Shown in pieces: positions 23,419 through 36,437 of a DNA stretch of 64,000 bases (positions within the stretch are counted from its first letter, which is position 1; every line of letters starts with the position of its first letter). A program made the position numbers and the translations under genes. Origin of the DNA: Sipunculus nudus. Taxonomy: Eukaryota; Annelida; Sipuncula; Golfingiida; Sipunculidae. Under the pieces are notes generated by a model. It did not search any database. It was given only the letters and a program-made list of their open reading frames with translations, and had not been told where the DNA came from. Location: positions 71,135,618-71,199,617 of the forward strand of contig CM049317.1 of NCBI GenBank assembly GCA_026874595.1. Direction: 5' to 3'.

Positions 23419-24346
23419 ATGTTTTATGAAAATGTGTACCTGTCTTGGAGCCGGTATATTGGGACATCATTAAAAACTAAAACATCTGACACTGAGAAAA
23501 TTTCTCTTAGTAAAGGCGTCATTCATGTGTACTTAAACGTTGCGGTTAAAATCTCTCAGTCTGAGCGAGACACGAACGACGGTACCATCAAGATAGGTGA
23601 CAGATAAGTAAAGTGGTAAACATCTCACCTCTCTAAGCTGACGATCCCTTCATAGCTATGAAAAAGGGTTGTAATCGCACCTCCAAGGTCGGTGGTCTCT
23701 GCAGGGTCCTTCGGTTCCCTCAGCTCTTTATATTACCTTGCGGTGCAATTTGAAGTTAGGCTAAATTATTATACCTATTTTAAATTATATACCTACGTTT
23801 AAATTGTCTATATTGTTTTATCTATCTGCCTTTACCGAGTAGACTATATCTTGGTCTACATGGTTAAGTTTTTACATTTGTTTAATTTTAAAAACGAGTA
23901 CGGTTGCAGTATAACAACTTATCTTTACTAGTTATTACAAAGAGTGGATAACTCTATACAGAGTGTTACGCACAGTGTGGTCTTACGTTATCTGTCTGTG
24001 ATTAGCTGTAAGCCATTACCAGTAGCGGAATAAGATGATGTTGCAATGCAGACTGAAAGCAAGTAGCTGAGTTCTAGATTCAGATTATCAACATGATGAA
24101 TAAATTCCTGATAAAAATAAGGATAATTTGTTACATATTAATATTTGTACAATTGTACAATTTGTTAAAAAATGATTTCATCACATTAAAAATTCTAGTA
24201 CCCAAAAGGCTACCGTGTGTTTCCTTTAGTGATAATATAAGTATTTATTGATAGTTTTGATGCTTTTATAAATTGCAGTAAATTTTTTCATCTGTAGACT
24301 TGACACAGGGGAACTTACATGGAAGATAGCTTAGGAGATCTGCTGA
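23419..24346 (+). pseudogene. subfamily III secreted NTF2-like gene, exons 3-4, broken
   Basis: The exon 3-like frame (about 23450-23603) reads EKISLSKGVIHVYLNVAVKI and then a DT-x-DG-x-IKIGDR strand. It lines up with GHIEVFGDLAVKIYHY...IIERGK of gene A. Its donor is cag|ataagt where gtaagt would be expected, so the GT is lost. Exon 4 (24279-24346, acceptor aattgcag) carries a one-nucleotide gain in a T run relative to 34652-34718, and a TAG inside the normal KIAYD motif. No exon 2 was found. This copy cannot be functional. Confidence 0.6.
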
Positions 24347-24900
24347 TACGGACAAAGAAGGAATCACCCTCAATTAAAACGTTCATATAGAGCAGTCTGG
24401 CTTCCTAGTAATGCGATGTGAGATTAGAAGTTATGACGTAATAACGGAATGCATGATATAAAGCTCTACATATTGCATTGTGCTGTACATGTTTAAACTG
24501 TATTTTATCTGACTTATCAATATTAGTATGAATATAATCGATAAAAGAAATGCTTGACATGTAAATGTCAGTATGTTCTACTTCTTATTAACCACATATG
24601 CCACCTGTATCGTTAACTATTGAAACCTGATTAATTACACGCCAGCATGGCTCTGCCTGTGACATTATTACTAATTTAAAAAATGAAAGCTGGATTACCA
24701 CCCGCTACCCAAACTAATTTGAGCTTGACATGTAAATTCTAGATTTATAAGGAATTCCAATTCAAAATCCCAAGACATATAAAACAAATGTGTATAAGCA
24801 AATTACATGAATCAAGTAAATCATGCAAAATAACTTATTTCTAAAATAAACACTAGTGTTTACCGTTTTGATACATTATAAGTCCAAGTTTTTATTATTC
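23940..24900. repeat. segmental duplicate of 34.31-35.29 kb
   Basis: Long collinear similarity (gataagatgatgttgcaatgcagactgaaa; gagcagtctggcttc; aataacggaatgcat; cctgattaatt; ataaacacta) ties this region to 34310-35290. It spans subfamily III exon 4 and the spacer up to the subfamily II gene. The two copies part at about 24905 and 35290. Confidence 0.75.
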
Positions 24901-25272
24901 TAAATATTCCTATTGTTCGGTGTCATTCTTTCATATCCGTTTGACCTGTAAAATTGTTTTATGTTCAATCGTCTCTCGTTATTTACTGTCTTCCCAAGAT
25001 TATAACAAGAACATATATACTGTCGACTAATATACAAGTAAACGCGGGAAACTACAGGATTGATTCCTGATATAAGAGCATAAGAACATAAGATTCCTAC
25101 ATAAGAAAACTTAATTGGCTGCTAACCATTAGCTTATTTATGAAAAAAAACATGAAGTTAATTGCTAAAACTGATTATACTGAGAGACAATTAATTCTAA
25201 ATAATTAAATTCCGACATAATTATAAATACAATTACGTATCTTCCCTATTGCGCACATTATTAGTAATCAGC

Positions 25273-27191
25273 ATGGCCTATCATCCGATGCGATTCCTGT
25301 TTGTATACGCTCTATTGCATATATTGGTCGAACATACGGTTGGTATTGATTCAAAAACTTCAGGTACGCAGGTTGTTTTCCTAATTCCTAATTTATTAAA
25401 TTGTTGAATTTGTTCAGGTGATATATATTTTATATTTATGGTCAGTATAATTCACAAACGAGCACGCTAGCATCTTTACTGTTTCCTATATTAAGTCTTT
25501 CAATGAAGGTGTCGCCTTCATAATGTATTACAGGTATAAAAGTCATAGTTTTACTAGTCGCATATGTTGACATTTTATTACTTTTTCATTTGTAGTTGAC
25601 AAAATAAAGGATTTGGTTCTAAAGCAGGATGAAATCGTTTCTAAGAAAATCGCTGCAAATCTCATACATAAATTATTGTAATATTTTGATATACATGGGC
25701 ATTCTAGCTGACGTAACATGTTGCATGTGCGTATCTACAGCCGGAAGAAGAAAATATTTCCAGAATGACAGAGATGCCAAAGTGAACCATAACAAAAGTA
25801 ATCAGCTGTTCGTCAACGTTCACGGAGAAACGGCCGTGAACGTTTTCTCCTATCTGAAGATAAAAGAAGGAGTTGTTGTTGAGATGGACAAGTAAGGATA
25901 ATTTATATTTTTGCCTCCGTCAGGATGGCATGATTTCATGTTCATCCGTGTGTTTGCTCGTGTTTGTTCAGAGCATGACTCACGCAATCATAAACAGAAT
26001 CTCATGTCGTTTTCAGGGCCTTTTAGGAATTGGCCTATGAGGTAACAATTAGATTTTGGTATGGATCCGGCACATAATCCGAATCCCGGAACATCACCCA
26101 AGAAATAATCAGAAATGTTCAGACACTCGTGCGCGAATGAACCTGGGAGTATGGGCCTAATAAGTGAATGGAGGAGTTTATATTCATTAGAATCCACATT
26201 TCTATTTGCCATTTCATTCATGTTATTTCAACTAATAAACGGATTTAATAAATAGTTATATAGGTCTCCAATTCATAAGGTTAGTTTATATCCACAAGTT
26301 ATACCCTGTAAAGACACCCACCATTACAGAAAATCTCCTGGTCAAGTTTAAATTACACTCCAATTCACAGTGGAGGCTCAAAACAGGGAACAATTGTGGA
26401 ACAACACTTTGCCATAAATAACAATGTATTTCATGTACTCTAAAAGGAAAGGGAAAATGGCCCATTATTTAAATATCAACTTTGACCCTATAGTAAGACA
26501 AAAGTGTGGACGAATTATGTGTGGACCAAGCTTTCTATTAATCTTACTGCGTTTCCATTCAGTTTTCCATAAGGTAGAAAATTTGATAATATTTAATCTT
26601 CATGTGCATAGGTATTGTCGTAAGCAAAATAAATTCATACCGACATGGAAGTCCCGTTCTGGTTGTTAATGGGGAGGAAAGAATATCAGGTGCTTTACAA
26701 TAAATATTTGTGTGCGTGGTTTTGTACCAAGCTTCCGTGAGAAAGACAGCATTGATTTTCTTCCTGTCAATCTATCCACCCGACAGTCCAGATCATGGCT
26801 TCACTAACATATCCAATTACAGTTTGGTGCAATGATTCTCTTAGGAACACCTTCTAGTTACATCTTCACTGCAAAAGCGCAAAAAATGCCTTCTTTTATA
26901 ACTTTCCGTGGAATGTCACCTGGCACGATATCAATGATTAATCTGCTCGGTCAGCAATGAAATGTTGTTTTACCGACATATTTAAGGTATTATATTACAT
27001 ATTGTTGTATGATCACTAAGGAGTTCTGAAAAGATCTTAATAATAAAGTGTTACGGCTGTTATCATAAAAGGTATCTTGAACCCCTTATCTTTATTATCT
27101 TGATCTTGTTTGCAGAGATGTGACGGTCTTGTTAAAGGACTCTGTAGGTGGGGAGATGAAGGTTGCATATGACTTATGGAGTCTTTTGTGA
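25273..27191 (+). pseudogene. subfamily II secreted NTF2-like gene E, exon 2 truncated
   Basis: Exon 1 (25273-25363) encodes a signal peptide (MAYHPMRFLFVYALLHILVE) and ends in phase 1 at gtacgc. Exon 2 starts at 25596 (VDKIKDLVLKQDEIVSKKIA), but after about 25658 the second half, including the MPPGW motif and the donor, is deleted together with most of intron 2. Read-through stops at TAA 25679-25681. Exon 3 (25741-25891, AGRRKYFQNDRDAKV ... EGVVVEMDK) and exon 4 (27116-27191, VLLKDSVGGEMKVAYDLWSLL) are open with good splice sites. Exons 2 and 3 both begin in phase 1, so splicing exon 1 to exon 3 would keep the frame. Either it is a pseudogene or a short form is made. AATAAA lies at 27331-27336. 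Confidence 0.75.
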
Positions 27192-27339
27192 CAACAACGC
27201 AATAGCTCTTTAAATCACTTCTTGGATTTACAGCAAAGAAATAACAATATATAAATAACTTTGAAATAGCCTTGTATCCCGCTTTTACTGTATTATATCA
27301 CTTTCTGGCCTAGACCGATGGATCAACAACAATAAATGT

Positions 27340-28870
27340 CTAAAGAATACAGATGGTATTTAAAAAAAAAAGATTCGTTATTGGCTTATTATTAAACTCA
27401 ATCTTTGATAAGAAAGAAAGCAATGTTTTAAGTGTTTACTCTGAGTGCAAACCCTGAAATCTGTGAATAAAGTCTGCGACGTATGTTTACATTTCCCATA
27501 GCCATTTGAAATGCTGCAGCCACAGGCATATTGGAAAAGCGCACAATTATCTGACATTCCAATTTTTCAGCGTTAAAAACGAATCTTCGTTAATTAATTA
27601 ATACAAATGTGCTTAAATAAAAAAGGCATCCATCAAACATCAGTTATGGAATTTATTATGTTGAAATTATGTGATTGGATGCAGGAAAGGTAGTTTTGAG
27701 AATTTCGTTTGACTAATTACCAGTTCACCCATTTGCGTTATGATTTGATTACAACCCAGTGTGATACGTTTAAATGGACGTGAAATGCGATTGATTACAT
27801 TGACTCGATGATTGATGCTGACATATACTTATTTTTAACAACCCAGTATGGTCTGTCTGGATAGATATAATTAGGACATGTTTGAAGTAGCATGTCGGAT
27901 GATTCTCAGACCATTCAGTATATAATAATTGTTTGTCAATTGTCCAGCCTTGCAACGTTCAAAACTATATTAATCAGCTTAATCGATGATTATATATTTT
28001 TTTCACGTTTAACTGGAATTAGATCAAACGAGCATGAAAACCGAGAGTATTGATCTTTGTTTGCCATTTTTTCGAGATTGCTTAGTACACCGCATTTATA
28101 CGTAAACTCTCTCTTTCTTTCATTGATATTAAACTCGGGACTACCCGAAAATTGTGACTTGAGACCTGTGACATCAGGTTTTAGTGTGTACGTAAAATGG
28201 CATGAACGGTTCTGAAGATGTACTAAAATGAGAATCTATCTGAGGAGAGAGCTTGTTTGGCGAGGAGCAGTGAATCCCTGCAATCTCGTTTTTCTTGACC
28301 CTCCCTTGAAAATCTTTGTATTGTTATCTGATCTGATTGTTATACTTCTCTAGGTTTTCATCAAAGTCTAAATATACACTCTTCTTTATAAATGTTCGAT
28401 AACACATTTTAATAATCACCTGATCTGGCAATTGCTCAAATACAAAGTTGCATGAAACATATTCCAAAAGTGATAATAGTGTAGTGGAGTACATTGTATC
28501 CCAAAGCGCTAGAACATGGAAATGCAGGATATGTTGCCCTGGAAAACCTTGTTAGACCCTCTGTTGGCGATTGGGAAAAAATATGCCAAATCAACTTAAC
28601 ATGTGTATGATAACAGACGTATAGAAATTAGTTTTTAATATTTTCTTTACCACGTCGAATAGAGCCTCTTCGTAATGAGAAAGGTTTAGACTAAGAATTA
28701 GATATCATAACATTTAACTCGTTTTAATTACCATCTGGTATACCTGCCATGTAAATACAATTTTTTTAAGAAAGACTTAATGCTCCAACAGTGTATTTAT
28801 ATACACGTATCATAAAAATATGGAATAAATATTTAGTCTGTAGGCCATGGAGCACTTCACAACGGGGGTA
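27340..28870. other. duplicated 3' spacer of gene E
   Basis: Homologous to the 3' flanks of F (38560-39400, with a deletion after about 39065) and H (61545-62300). Shared strings include 'cccatagccatttgaaatgctgcag' (in part), 'tttaaatggacgtga' and 'ctcagaccatt'. No exon is seen. Confidence 0.6.
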
Positions 28871-28874
28871 ACTC

Positions 28875-28878
<4 letters not shown>

Positions 28879-28937
<59 letters not shown>
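28879..28937. repeat. (TA)n microsatellite
   Basis: A pure TA run at the same array position as the tract at 39405-39457. Both are followed by 'agtatttataatagttttcaactt'. Confidence 0.9.
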
Positions 28938-28940
<3 letters not shown>

Positions 28941-28999
28941 TTTATAATAGTTTTCAACTTGTGGCATAGAAATACCACTCATCCGGCGAAGTTTTATGT

Positions 29000-29823
29000 A
29001 CGAAGTTTTATCCTCTTATGAAGATAAACACGATTTGTTTTGGAGAAAACATTTTCACCGAAGGTATAAGAGGAGTTCGTGGTTTTAAAGTGCAATCATG
29101 TTTTACTAAATTACTAGAAACACCGACCCTCATACACATTGGCACTGAAGACTTAAACCATAATGGATACTTGACTAGATGGATATGGACACTAACTTGT
29201 TTAGGGACGATAAATTACTATCAACAGACGGACTGCCTCACGTACTGAACTTTACCCAACCTCTGGCCAGAGGACCACTTCACGGGCGTTAGTTTGTTAA
29301 TTAATTACTCATTTCTTCTCTTGATACGGATAGACATATACATGAAAACAAACGGACAGTATGCTACGCTTGTAAAAAATCATTATATCTTTTTAGATAT
29401 AGTAAAGTTTGTTCCAATTGTAAGACATTGAGTCAAAGTTATCACCTGCATACAGAATGAACTTTGATCCAGATAAATTAAGAACAGTATGTTGAACAAG
29501 GCGACCAGAAGTAGACATGTCCCAGAATCTGGTAGATATTAAAATACTACTTGTCTAAACCCATATATACATTACTAGATGCCGATATTCAAATGTTAAG
29601 TAACCCAAAACAGTGTTATTAGTATCAGTTCGTTTTTTTTATTAACAAACAAACATACTGGTCCACAAATTCAAATTTGAAAATTTATTTGTAATGGAAT
29701 TGTTTTTGTATACCCAATTACAATGTTAATTAACTGTTTTTTTTGGCGGTATTTAGCGGAAATTGATATCCCAATCATAATTACGTTGAGGTAGAAACAA
29801 AAAACCGTTCAAATTGCCTGGTA
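29000..29823 (+). repeat. upstream repeat block of gene B
   Basis: Homologous to the blocks upstream of A, C and D (ggtttNaaagtgcaa; catacacNttggcactgaagac; gacatatacatgaaaacaaacggacagtatgct). The stretch 29011-29060 (cttatgaagataaa...tttgttttg) also recurs near 43020. Confidence 0.7.
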
Positions 29824-29932
29824 ATTGGCTCACCTTCATTGTGTTATATTAAATCAGCTATATCAGGGTTCTGCAACATATTTACCAAATATTTATATAC
29901 AGGTTGTATTGGAAAAGCTAGGACCACCAGTG
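29824..29932 (+). promoter_or_regulatory. conserved proximal 5' region of gene B
   Basis: About 105 bp homologous to the same region of A and D, from 'attggctca' to 'ggaccaccagtg' before the ATG. The middle part has drifted, while both ends are conserved. Confidence 0.45.
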
Positions 29933-32143
29933 ATGATGATCAAGGCGATATTTCTAATACTTCTGGCTTTGCCAATGCCAATAAGATGTGATAATACCAA
30001 GGAAAAGGGTGGACATTCAATTGGTAAACACGTTTTCATAATTTTTAATCCATGTTGTCTGAAAAATGTATTGCCCTGATGGTTTAAAATTAGATTTGTA
30101 TTCATTGACTTTGCCTGAATCGATATCTCCAGGAGCTCAGAGGCAAAGTATCTACACTAGCTTTGTATGTTTTTATATCCACGTGAGCCTTACGTGCCAC
30201 GTGTACTATAAATAGAATCGCTACTCCCCCAGTATCTTAAATGGTGCTAAAACCTGTCGCCAACGCACAAAGAGCTCCCTGTGCTAATACATTACCCTGC
30301 CAGAATACGAATATATCAGAGACAGATCTAAGGATTGGTGATACATTAAAGGGATCTAAAATTTATTCAGTGACATGATCCTTCTATCTTGTTTTTGAGT
30401 TCATTATAGTCTTGGCCAAAAAGTTATCAATCACTGGACATTAATGCACTCGATATGTTTCACTTCTCCATCTTTCGTCAAAGTCCAACCTATTCCTCCT
30501 TTTCATAATATTCGGTAAGGTTTTCCTCTCACATTGAATCCATCGGGTATACTAAAGTAGTTGTCATGTAAAATATTAACAGGACTAGCAAGAAAATAAT
30601 TCTTTGAAGTTCCAAGGAATCTCAAGCGTCATACTATCAAATGCAACCAACGTCTTGGCAAACAGTTCCTTAGCAATACAATAAAGCCATATCTCTAATC
30701 CCATTTTATAGCTAACAATACTCAAGATAATCAGCTTAGGTTCTTATTTATTGGTGATTTCCCTCTTTCATTCAGATAACTCTGCAACACTAACAATTTT
30801 GTTGGAAATTTTCTGACAATGTTTGAAGATGATATGACTATATCCCTGTTTGGTCAGAGAGAAATGCAGACTTTCACTGACGTATGTCTAGATGCCGTGA
30901 TCCAGCTTATTGCCCTTACATCAGCAGTTGGCAGTTTACCAGAGGCTAAGAGTATAGTCCTAATACGCAGGTCATGCAATTATCTGATACAATACATTTC
31001 ACCTCTGTCTTAGTCACTCTTAGTGATTAGTGCATGGAATCAGGATATCATTCGTAATTATAAGCTTTCACTCTTTTTTTTATTTAACATATTCATGAAT
31101 TTACATATAACATCTTAATACACAAGAAAATTATTTTTAAAATTATGTTGTAAATTTAGCATAACAGAAACAGGGTTAAGCAGTATATTGTTTGATTAGG
31201 TTTTGACCTGATGTTATCGCGAGACAAATCACCTTTAAAATTTCAAACACTTGTAATAATTCTTTTGCATTGATTCTCCATTTATAGAAGAAAATATAAA
31301 ACGAAAGATTCAAGAAATGGACAATGAGTTCTCTAACCATTACGCTGCACATAATGCTGATTGGCTGGTTCAAACATATCACATTTCGGGTGCATTTTGC
31401 ATGCCCCCAGGATGGCCACTCATCACAGATAAAGGTAAAACATCTTGAGATAACTCTGGTTTATAATGTTAATTGCACTGGATATGTGAGCAAAACACAA
31501 GCCATAATTGGTTTAATCCTATAAATATGATTATGTTTAATATTTATGTTCAATGTTAATTTCTTCATTATTTCATGGGCAGAGGGAAGACGAGCATACC
31601 TCAGAAATTATGAAAAGGAAGGCATTACAAATGTTGTACCAAGCACAGGTCACATAGAAGTTTACGGAGATCTTGCTGTGAAGATATTTCATTATACAGA
31701 AACAGGGAATGGCTTCATTATGCAGAGGGGCAAGTAAGAACAAATTATGACTTTGACAATTTTTCTCCTCAGTAGTTTTACTGTCAGTTGTGAACAAGCA
31801 AATTATATTTTCTGGTTTCTTTTTTTTTGTCTTCTAGTAATATACTGTGTGGATAAACATTCTTTAAAAAGTAACGTACGCTGCACATTAAAGAATGGAT
31901 ACATCAAGGAATATACGAAGGGAAAAAATCATAGAAGAGTTTTCAAATCACTAATATGTTTCCTCTATCCTTCTTAACATATCCACCAATTTGCTCTAAA
32001 ACAAAGGTAAGATTGACTCAAGCATAAAACGTTATATAATTTAACATAGCATCATGTTTCGTTTTAGCGACATAGGTATCTGGGTGAATGACCAATCAGA
32101 TGGACGGTGGAAAGTGGCATATGACTTGTGGAGTATCTCCTGA
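29933..32143 (+). CDS. secreted NTF2-like (SnoaL/DUF4440-type) protein, gene B, four exons
   Basis: Exons 29933-30023, 31288-31434, 31583-31733 and 32068-32143 (phases 1, 1, 2) give about 154 residues. The signal peptide reads MMIKAIFLILLALPMPIRC. Exon 2 keeps KRKIQEMDNEFSNHYAA and the MPPGWP turn, but the residue before AF is Gly where A and F have Asp, and AFF is AFC. Exon 3 keeps EGRRAYLRNYEKEGI, HIEVYGDLAVKIFHY and MQRGK. Exon 4 has DIGIWVNDQSDGRWKVAYDL and ends in TGA. All splice sites are GT-AG. About 11 of 49 exon 2 residues differ from A, so the two are diverged paralogues rather than recent copies. The frame has stayed open over all exons, which argues for function. The pocket substitution could alter activity. 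AATAAA is at 32294-32299. Confidence 0.85.
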
Positions 32144-32299
32144 ATCCGGTGGGAACACCGTTAACAGTTGGAGTTCAACACCAAATGATTAAGTCCAATC
32201 AGTTCAAAAGGATGCCAACCTCAATGTTTACTTTAACTGTTATCCAATTCACATTTCAAGGAACACAGTTTCTGTTTTGTGTCATTTTAAAAAAATAAA

Positions 32300-33480
32300 A
32301 ATCAGTCTTAAAAAACTCTTGCAGCTGAACTCTTTTAACGTCCTGTTGTATGTCCTTCCTGTTCGGAGTAACACGTTTATCTGTATACACATTCAGCTAG
32401 TACGGCCTTTGTCAAAATCGTGTTTTTTGTTCTTAACGTTTCTAGTATATTTTGGATCTCTTGCGCATTAGTTCAAAAGTAAAATTAGTGAAACTGATTA
32501 CGAAATCCATAAAAAATCCCTCAGTTTATCCTTGAATCAAACATTAATTGACGACAAAGATGCGCGAAATGCCCGTTAGTGTACGACTTAAACACCATTT
32601 AGGCAATCTTAGAAATATTGATAACTGAATGTCCAATGAAAAATGTATGTTTTACCACACAAAGAGTCCGATGGAGACGAAAAACTTCATTTTTTTAAAT
32701 ATTTATCAAACATAATTATTTAATGCCGCTTTAATGTTGGATAAACGCAGAATCCTCGGCAATTACCGCCAAGCCAAAATTGTAGGAGAGCTTGAAACCT
32801 ACGGCCTGTTTTTCATTTGAATATGCAAAGTCATCATTTAATTTTTAAACGTCAGTGGATAATAATTGTTAGATTTTCGAGAGAGAGGTCAGCAAGCAAT
32901 TTTGATAAAAAAAAAAATGCTTATGGTGTATGTCATTATAATTATCTGTTAATATCGAATCAAGGTTTTGTAAGTGCGGTGCTGAGAAATTTTTACATGA
33001 CGCACTAAAAAATCCAAAATGGCTGACGATACGGCTACTTCAATCTGGTGATAGGATTCATTTATCTCATTTTAGTCATCATATTAAGAACTAGAAAAGC
33101 ACTCAAAGAGCGCAGCCCTCCGCCAAAGCCGCTCATTACCCCATTATGGCTTTTGTCAGAAAAACAGCCTTTTCTTGTTAAATATTCATGGATCCAGAAT
33201 GTTATCCGTATCAAAATATAGTCAGTTTTTTTCTTCCTTTTATCATTGCCGAGCTTTTCTGACGATTTCATCTTAATTCGTTGATATCTTTCTGAGTAAT
33301 GCCGCTAATAGACAAACAAACATCAACGCCGGCATAAACATAACCCCCGCCTCTTGGTGGAGGTAATATTAGGTAAAGTCGAATAATTTGCAGACTAAAG
33401 CCCGGCATACACCCTGCCACGCGACTCAACGCAACTGTGGCAGGTGAATTTAGTAACTCACTTTTTCAGTCTTCGACAAA
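32300..33480. other. duplicated 3' spacer of gene B with a truncated MITE end
   Basis: Homologous to 17940-19080. At about 33396-33445 the left end of the 'actcaac' MITE (taaagcccggcatacaccctgccacgcgactcaac) begins and breaks off. Sequence then joins the segment homologous to about 21830, so the units equivalent to 19.08-21.83 kb (with the signal-peptide candidate) are deleted here. Confidence 0.6.
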
Positions 33481-33484
33481 AAGA

Positions 33485-34085
33485 AGAGAAGACCTTCATG
33501 AACTTTTAATAATATGAAACATGAATGCCCCTTATATACCCAGTTAACACACAAAAGCTTTGAAAATGTTCTTAAAATGTAAAAAAAAAGACACTTGGTT
33601 ATAAATGAGTTTTGAACACGTCTCTCAATGTGCCCTGGCCTTATCCTGTTATAATTTGTCGGAAAATATTTTGATATCAATTGCATTTAAGTGTTACATT
33701 TTAAAACATTCCTACAAAAAAATCATAATATTCGTAGAATGTAATCAAAATGTCTATATTTTTATATCTATGAAAATTTAGAAATGTTTCTGGTTTTATA
33801 AATGGTCTGTAAAATTGAGCAACTGTGAAGCTTATTGAAAATGTTTGCAAAAATGTTTACACAGTTTAAGTTTTGTGCTGTGTGGATATAGGCCGGCCTA
33901 CTCGCATGTTAAATGACAAATTTCAAAAACCGATATGATTAACAAAAGTATACTTTGATGTGTTACTGGGGTATACTTGCATTCTGTTTACTATTTATTG
34001 GTCACCTTGACAGAAAGGACTAAAATGAAATGATCAAGATATATGCGTCTCGCTTGTACACGTCTGTTTACATGCGGCCCGGTGT
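33485..34085. repeat. segmental duplicate of 21.83-22.43 kb
   Basis: Collinear with 21830-22430 (see that entry). After about 34085 the copy lacks the stretch corresponding to 22.44-23.94 kb and holds a (TA)n tract at 34170-34217 instead. Confidence 0.7.
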
Positions 34086-34162
34086 CAGCTGACCCGAACG
34101 CTACAACGACGGCTCAAATACACGCACTGCACTTCCTGGTGGAAAAGGTCTGTTGATTCTGT

Positions 34163-34169
<7 letters not shown>

Positions 34170-34217
<48 letters not shown>
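34170..34217. repeat. (TA)n microsatellite
   Basis: A pure TA run lying where the other unit has the subfamily III exon 3 region, so it sits at or near a deletion junction. Confidence 0.9.
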
Positions 34218-34219
<2 letters not shown>

Positions 34220-34651
34220 GTCTTTGCATCTTTCTTTAAATATCTGACACGGGCGAGAAACATTGCACATATTATTATTCATTGTCTTTTTGCTTAATGG
34301 ATTTCTATTCACTGGCTCGCATTTCTTAAAATGATTTTGTGATTAACTGTTAGCCATTACTTGTACCGGTATAAGATGATGTTGCAATGCAGACTGAAAT
34401 CAAGTAGCTCAGTTGTAGATGCAGATCATCAAAATGATGAATGAATTCCCGATACAAGTTAGGATCATTTGTTACATATTATTATTTGTGAAACTGTGGT
34501 TTCAAAAAGCACGCTATTACCGTCCGGTACAATTTCTTCAAAAATTATTTCATCACATTAGAAATTCTCCTACCGAAAAGGCTACGGTGTGTTTCCTTCA
34601 ATGATAATATAAGTATTTATTGATAGCGTTGATAGTTTTATATATTTGCAG

Positions 34652-34718
34652 TGATTTGTCGGTCTGGAGACTTGACACAGGTGAACGTACATAGAAGATA
34701 GCTTACGACATCTGCTGA
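34652..34718 (+). pseudogene. subfamily III NTF2-like exon 4 relic
   Basis: After acceptor ttgcag the frame reads DLSVWRLDTGERT, then TAG (34692-34694), then KIAYDIC and TGA. It matches the end of the NTF2-like domain (compare LTVWLKD...MKVAYDLW). The paralogous site at 24.3 kb has TGG at the position of the TAG, so the stop came from a Trp codon. No partner exon 3 remains in this unit. Confidence 0.6.
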
Positions 34719-34719
34719 T

Positions 34720-36040
34720 ACGGACAAAAGAGGCATAACCCTCAATTAAAACGTCCATATAGAGCAGTCTGGCTTCTTAGTAATGCGATGTTAGATGAGA
34801 ATTTATGATGTAATAACGGAATGCATATGATATAAAGCTCTACATGTTGAATTCTGCTGAACCATGTTTAAACTGTATTTTATTTGACTTATCCATATTT
34901 GTATGAACATAATTGATCAAGGAAATGCTTGACGGGTAAATGTCAATATGTTCTCTTTATAATTAACCATCTAAGCCGCCTGCATCGTTAGCATCGTTGA
35001 AACCTGATTAATTCTGCCTCTTACATTATTATTAATTTAAAAATGACAGCTGGGTTACCACCTGCTACGCAAACTAATTTGAGCTTGACATGCAAGTTGT
35101 AGATTTATAGGGAATTCCAATTCAAAATCAAAATCCCATGACATATAAAACAAATGTATATAAGCAAATAACATGAATCAAGTAAATCATTCAATATAAC
35201 TTATATCTAAAATAAACACTACTGTCTACCATTTTGATACATAATAAGTCTTAAATTTTATTATTCTAATTATTCTTTGCCAGATGAACATATTATAATT
35301 CGAATAAAGTCGAATAAATTTTGTATTTGTATTATGGGGTGGTCATGCATATAACAAATGCATATATATCCTTCGGTTTACATACAACTAATAGAAAATA
35401 CTCCTCCATCACAGTAACCATGACACCCGACACGTATTCCCGTTGCAGGCCTTTGTTAGCTTATAAAAATTCGTTTTGATTTACTTTGTGTTACATTAAA
35501 CATGCGTTTGAATGAAACATGGTCTTGTTCTGATACGCTGTGTTTATAAAACATACATGAAATCATGGAAGTTTGCGTTATGTTGACAAAATTATAACCC
35601 ATAAAAGCCATGTCGTAAAAGCGTCCCTGAAATTATCAACAACAATTATCTTATAGCGACATAAGAAATTGGTGTTATCTTTTTCTCATGTTTCTTCTAT
35701 ATACAACTTTCACATACTCTCAAACAAGCAATATCACCTAATGTTCACCAACTAGAATACCCTTTAATCCCAGTTGCTTCTTTTTCTTTTAAATGGTTGT
35801 TTACTGCCATTTACAACACCTACACAAATAAGCTAATTTAAAATAATGTCCGGAATCCGTTTGGTATTTAAACGTTAAAGAGTGAGTGTTTTTAAAATGA
35901 ATATTTTTAAAAATATGCTGCAATGCATGTGGCCAAGATTTCTAGAATCTAAAGCAGGACGCAACTAGAGTTTTGATTTACATTTCCTTAGAGCCATGAG
36001 CACAACTATAAAGTTTTAATGTATGGAAATAAATATTGGA
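34720..36040. other. spacer upstream of gene F
   Basis: 34310-35290 duplicates 23940-24900. From about 35440 to 36035 the sequence instead resembles 44230-45715, upstream of gene H (catgcatgtggcc, aaagcaggacgcaRct, gagccRNgagcacaa). The region that should hold exon 1 of gene F is missing. Confidence 0.6.
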
Positions 36041-36437
36041 CCTAATGTATTACATGTATAAAAATCATAGTTTTACTAGTCGCATATGTGTTATTTTATT
36101 TTAAATGGTGAAAAACACTATGGATTTTTGCAAGAACTTTATTGTAAATTGCTCAACTCCAAATACATATTTATCTCACCTTTTATTCTCGATGGGCAAA
36201 ATCTAACAAAAGAAAAAGCTTGAATGGTGAATTGAACATTATTGAAAATACGCAAAAACCTGTGTAGATCAATAAATATGTCGACAGGGCTTCTGTAAAA
36301 TTTTACCACGAGTATCCTATATTTTTTCTGTGTAGTCATATTCATGTTTTGTGATACGCTACGTATATTTATTAGACTATACTTTAAATATTATAAAATT
36401 GTTTTACGTTAACACTTTATTACCTTTTCTTTTGTAG

